A DNA stretch of 5,443 nucleotides from JBFXDI01 sp050181295 (lineage in GTDB: Bacteria > Pseudomonadota > Alphaproteobacteria > Rhizobiales > Aestuariivirgaceae). The notes under the pieces were generated by a model that did no database searches, was not told where the DNA came from, and saw nothing but the letters and a program-made list of their open reading frames with translations. The DNA lies in NCBI GenBank assembly GCA_050181295.1, contig JBFXDI010000197.1:1-5443 (forward strand). The letters run 5' to 3'. Positions within the stretch are counted from its first letter, which is position 1. Each line of letters starts with the position of its first letter. Shown here piece after piece: positions 5,338 to 5,443 of the stretch. Made by a program: the position numbers and the translations under genes.

Positions 5338-5443
5338 GGTTCGTAGCGCCGCCGCTGGATTCGGCCGCGCAGCCGAGGATCGGGCTTCGGAATGGCGGAA
5401 ATGAGAGCCTGGGTATAGGGATGCTGTGGATCCTCGCACACGC
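5322..5443 (-). CDS. C-terminus of an oligopeptide/dipeptide-type ABC transporter ATP-binding protein (5' part outside window)
   Basis: The last 39 residues before a TGA at 5324-5322 read DPQHPYTQALISAIPKPDPR, followed by a basic tail. HPYTxxLxxAIPxPDP is the hallmark of the C-terminal oligo_HPY segment of Opp/Dpp-type ABC ATPases (OppD, OppF, DppD, DppF, GsiA). Walker and signature motifs lie outside. The HPY segment sits near the protein end here with little beyond it, compatible with either a D-type or F-type subunit, or a fused two-domain ATPase. Its stop overlaps the lactonase start, so the transporter and lactonase form one operon. Several such systems import sugar acids or oligosaccharides rather than peptides, which suits this locus. 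Confidence 0.8.
   Translation of the reverse strand, partial: VCEDPQHPYTQALISAIPKPDPRLRGRIQRRRYEPEAAV

Noticed and set aside
4630..5346. A 238-codon open frame antisense to the lactonase
   Set aside because: No recognisable motifs or ribosome site; a typical GC-rich shadow of the lactonase frame.
5326..5439. N-terminal extension of the lactonase frame to an upstream start at 5439
   Set aside because: The extension is out of frame over the conserved HPYT segment of the ABC ATPase and has no similarity to the SMP-30 family.

Overview
The window is G+C-rich, densely coded and has strong GC third-position bias. Gene content points to an alphaproteobacterium, probably of the rhizobial order (Hyphomicrobiales): an Agrobacterium-type uronate dehydrogenase, a FadR-type GntR regulator, an SMP-30 lactonase and a peptide-type ABC transporter. 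The taxonomic call is inference. I recognise six genes plus the 3' end of a seventh; no tRNA, rRNA, CRISPR array or insertion sequence was seen, and no gene-free stretch exceeds about 160 bases.

Layout from left to right: (i) a cysteine dioxygenase-type cupin on +, probably cut by the left edge (to 464); (ii) convergent to it, a SABATH-family carboxyl methyltransferase on - (490-1635), a family best known from plants; (iii) a 157-base divergent promoter region (1636-1792); (iv) a DHDPS/NAL-superfamily aldolase or dehydratase on + (1793-2719); (v) convergent to it, a GntR/FadR-type repressor on - (2726-3487); (vi) a 144-base divergent promoter region (3488-3631); (vii) uronate dehydrogenase on + (3632-4435); (viii) convergent to it with a 2-base gap, an SMP-30/gluconolactonase-type lactonase on - (4438-5325), overlapping by 4 bases the end of an oligopeptide-type ABC transporter ATPase (5322 to beyond the right edge).

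From about 1793 rightward the genes fit an oxidative hexuronate pathway. A peptide-type ABC system would import the substrate, Udh would oxidise the uronate to an aldarolactone, the SMP-30 enzyme would open the lactone, and the DHDPS-family enzyme would act on a 2-keto-3-deoxy acid further down. The aldarate dehydratase or cycloisomerase and the ketoglutarate-semialdehyde dehydrogenase are not in the window. The GntR protein is the likely local repressor. An 11-base site fitting the FadR-family pattern TNGTNNNACNA overlaps the predicted udh -10/start region, and a related imperfect site lies between two back-to-back -35 elements in the other divergent region. This predicts that the methyltransferase and the aldolase are co-regulated with udh. 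The most unusual element is the bacterial SABATH methyltransferase tied in this way to a sugar-acid locus.
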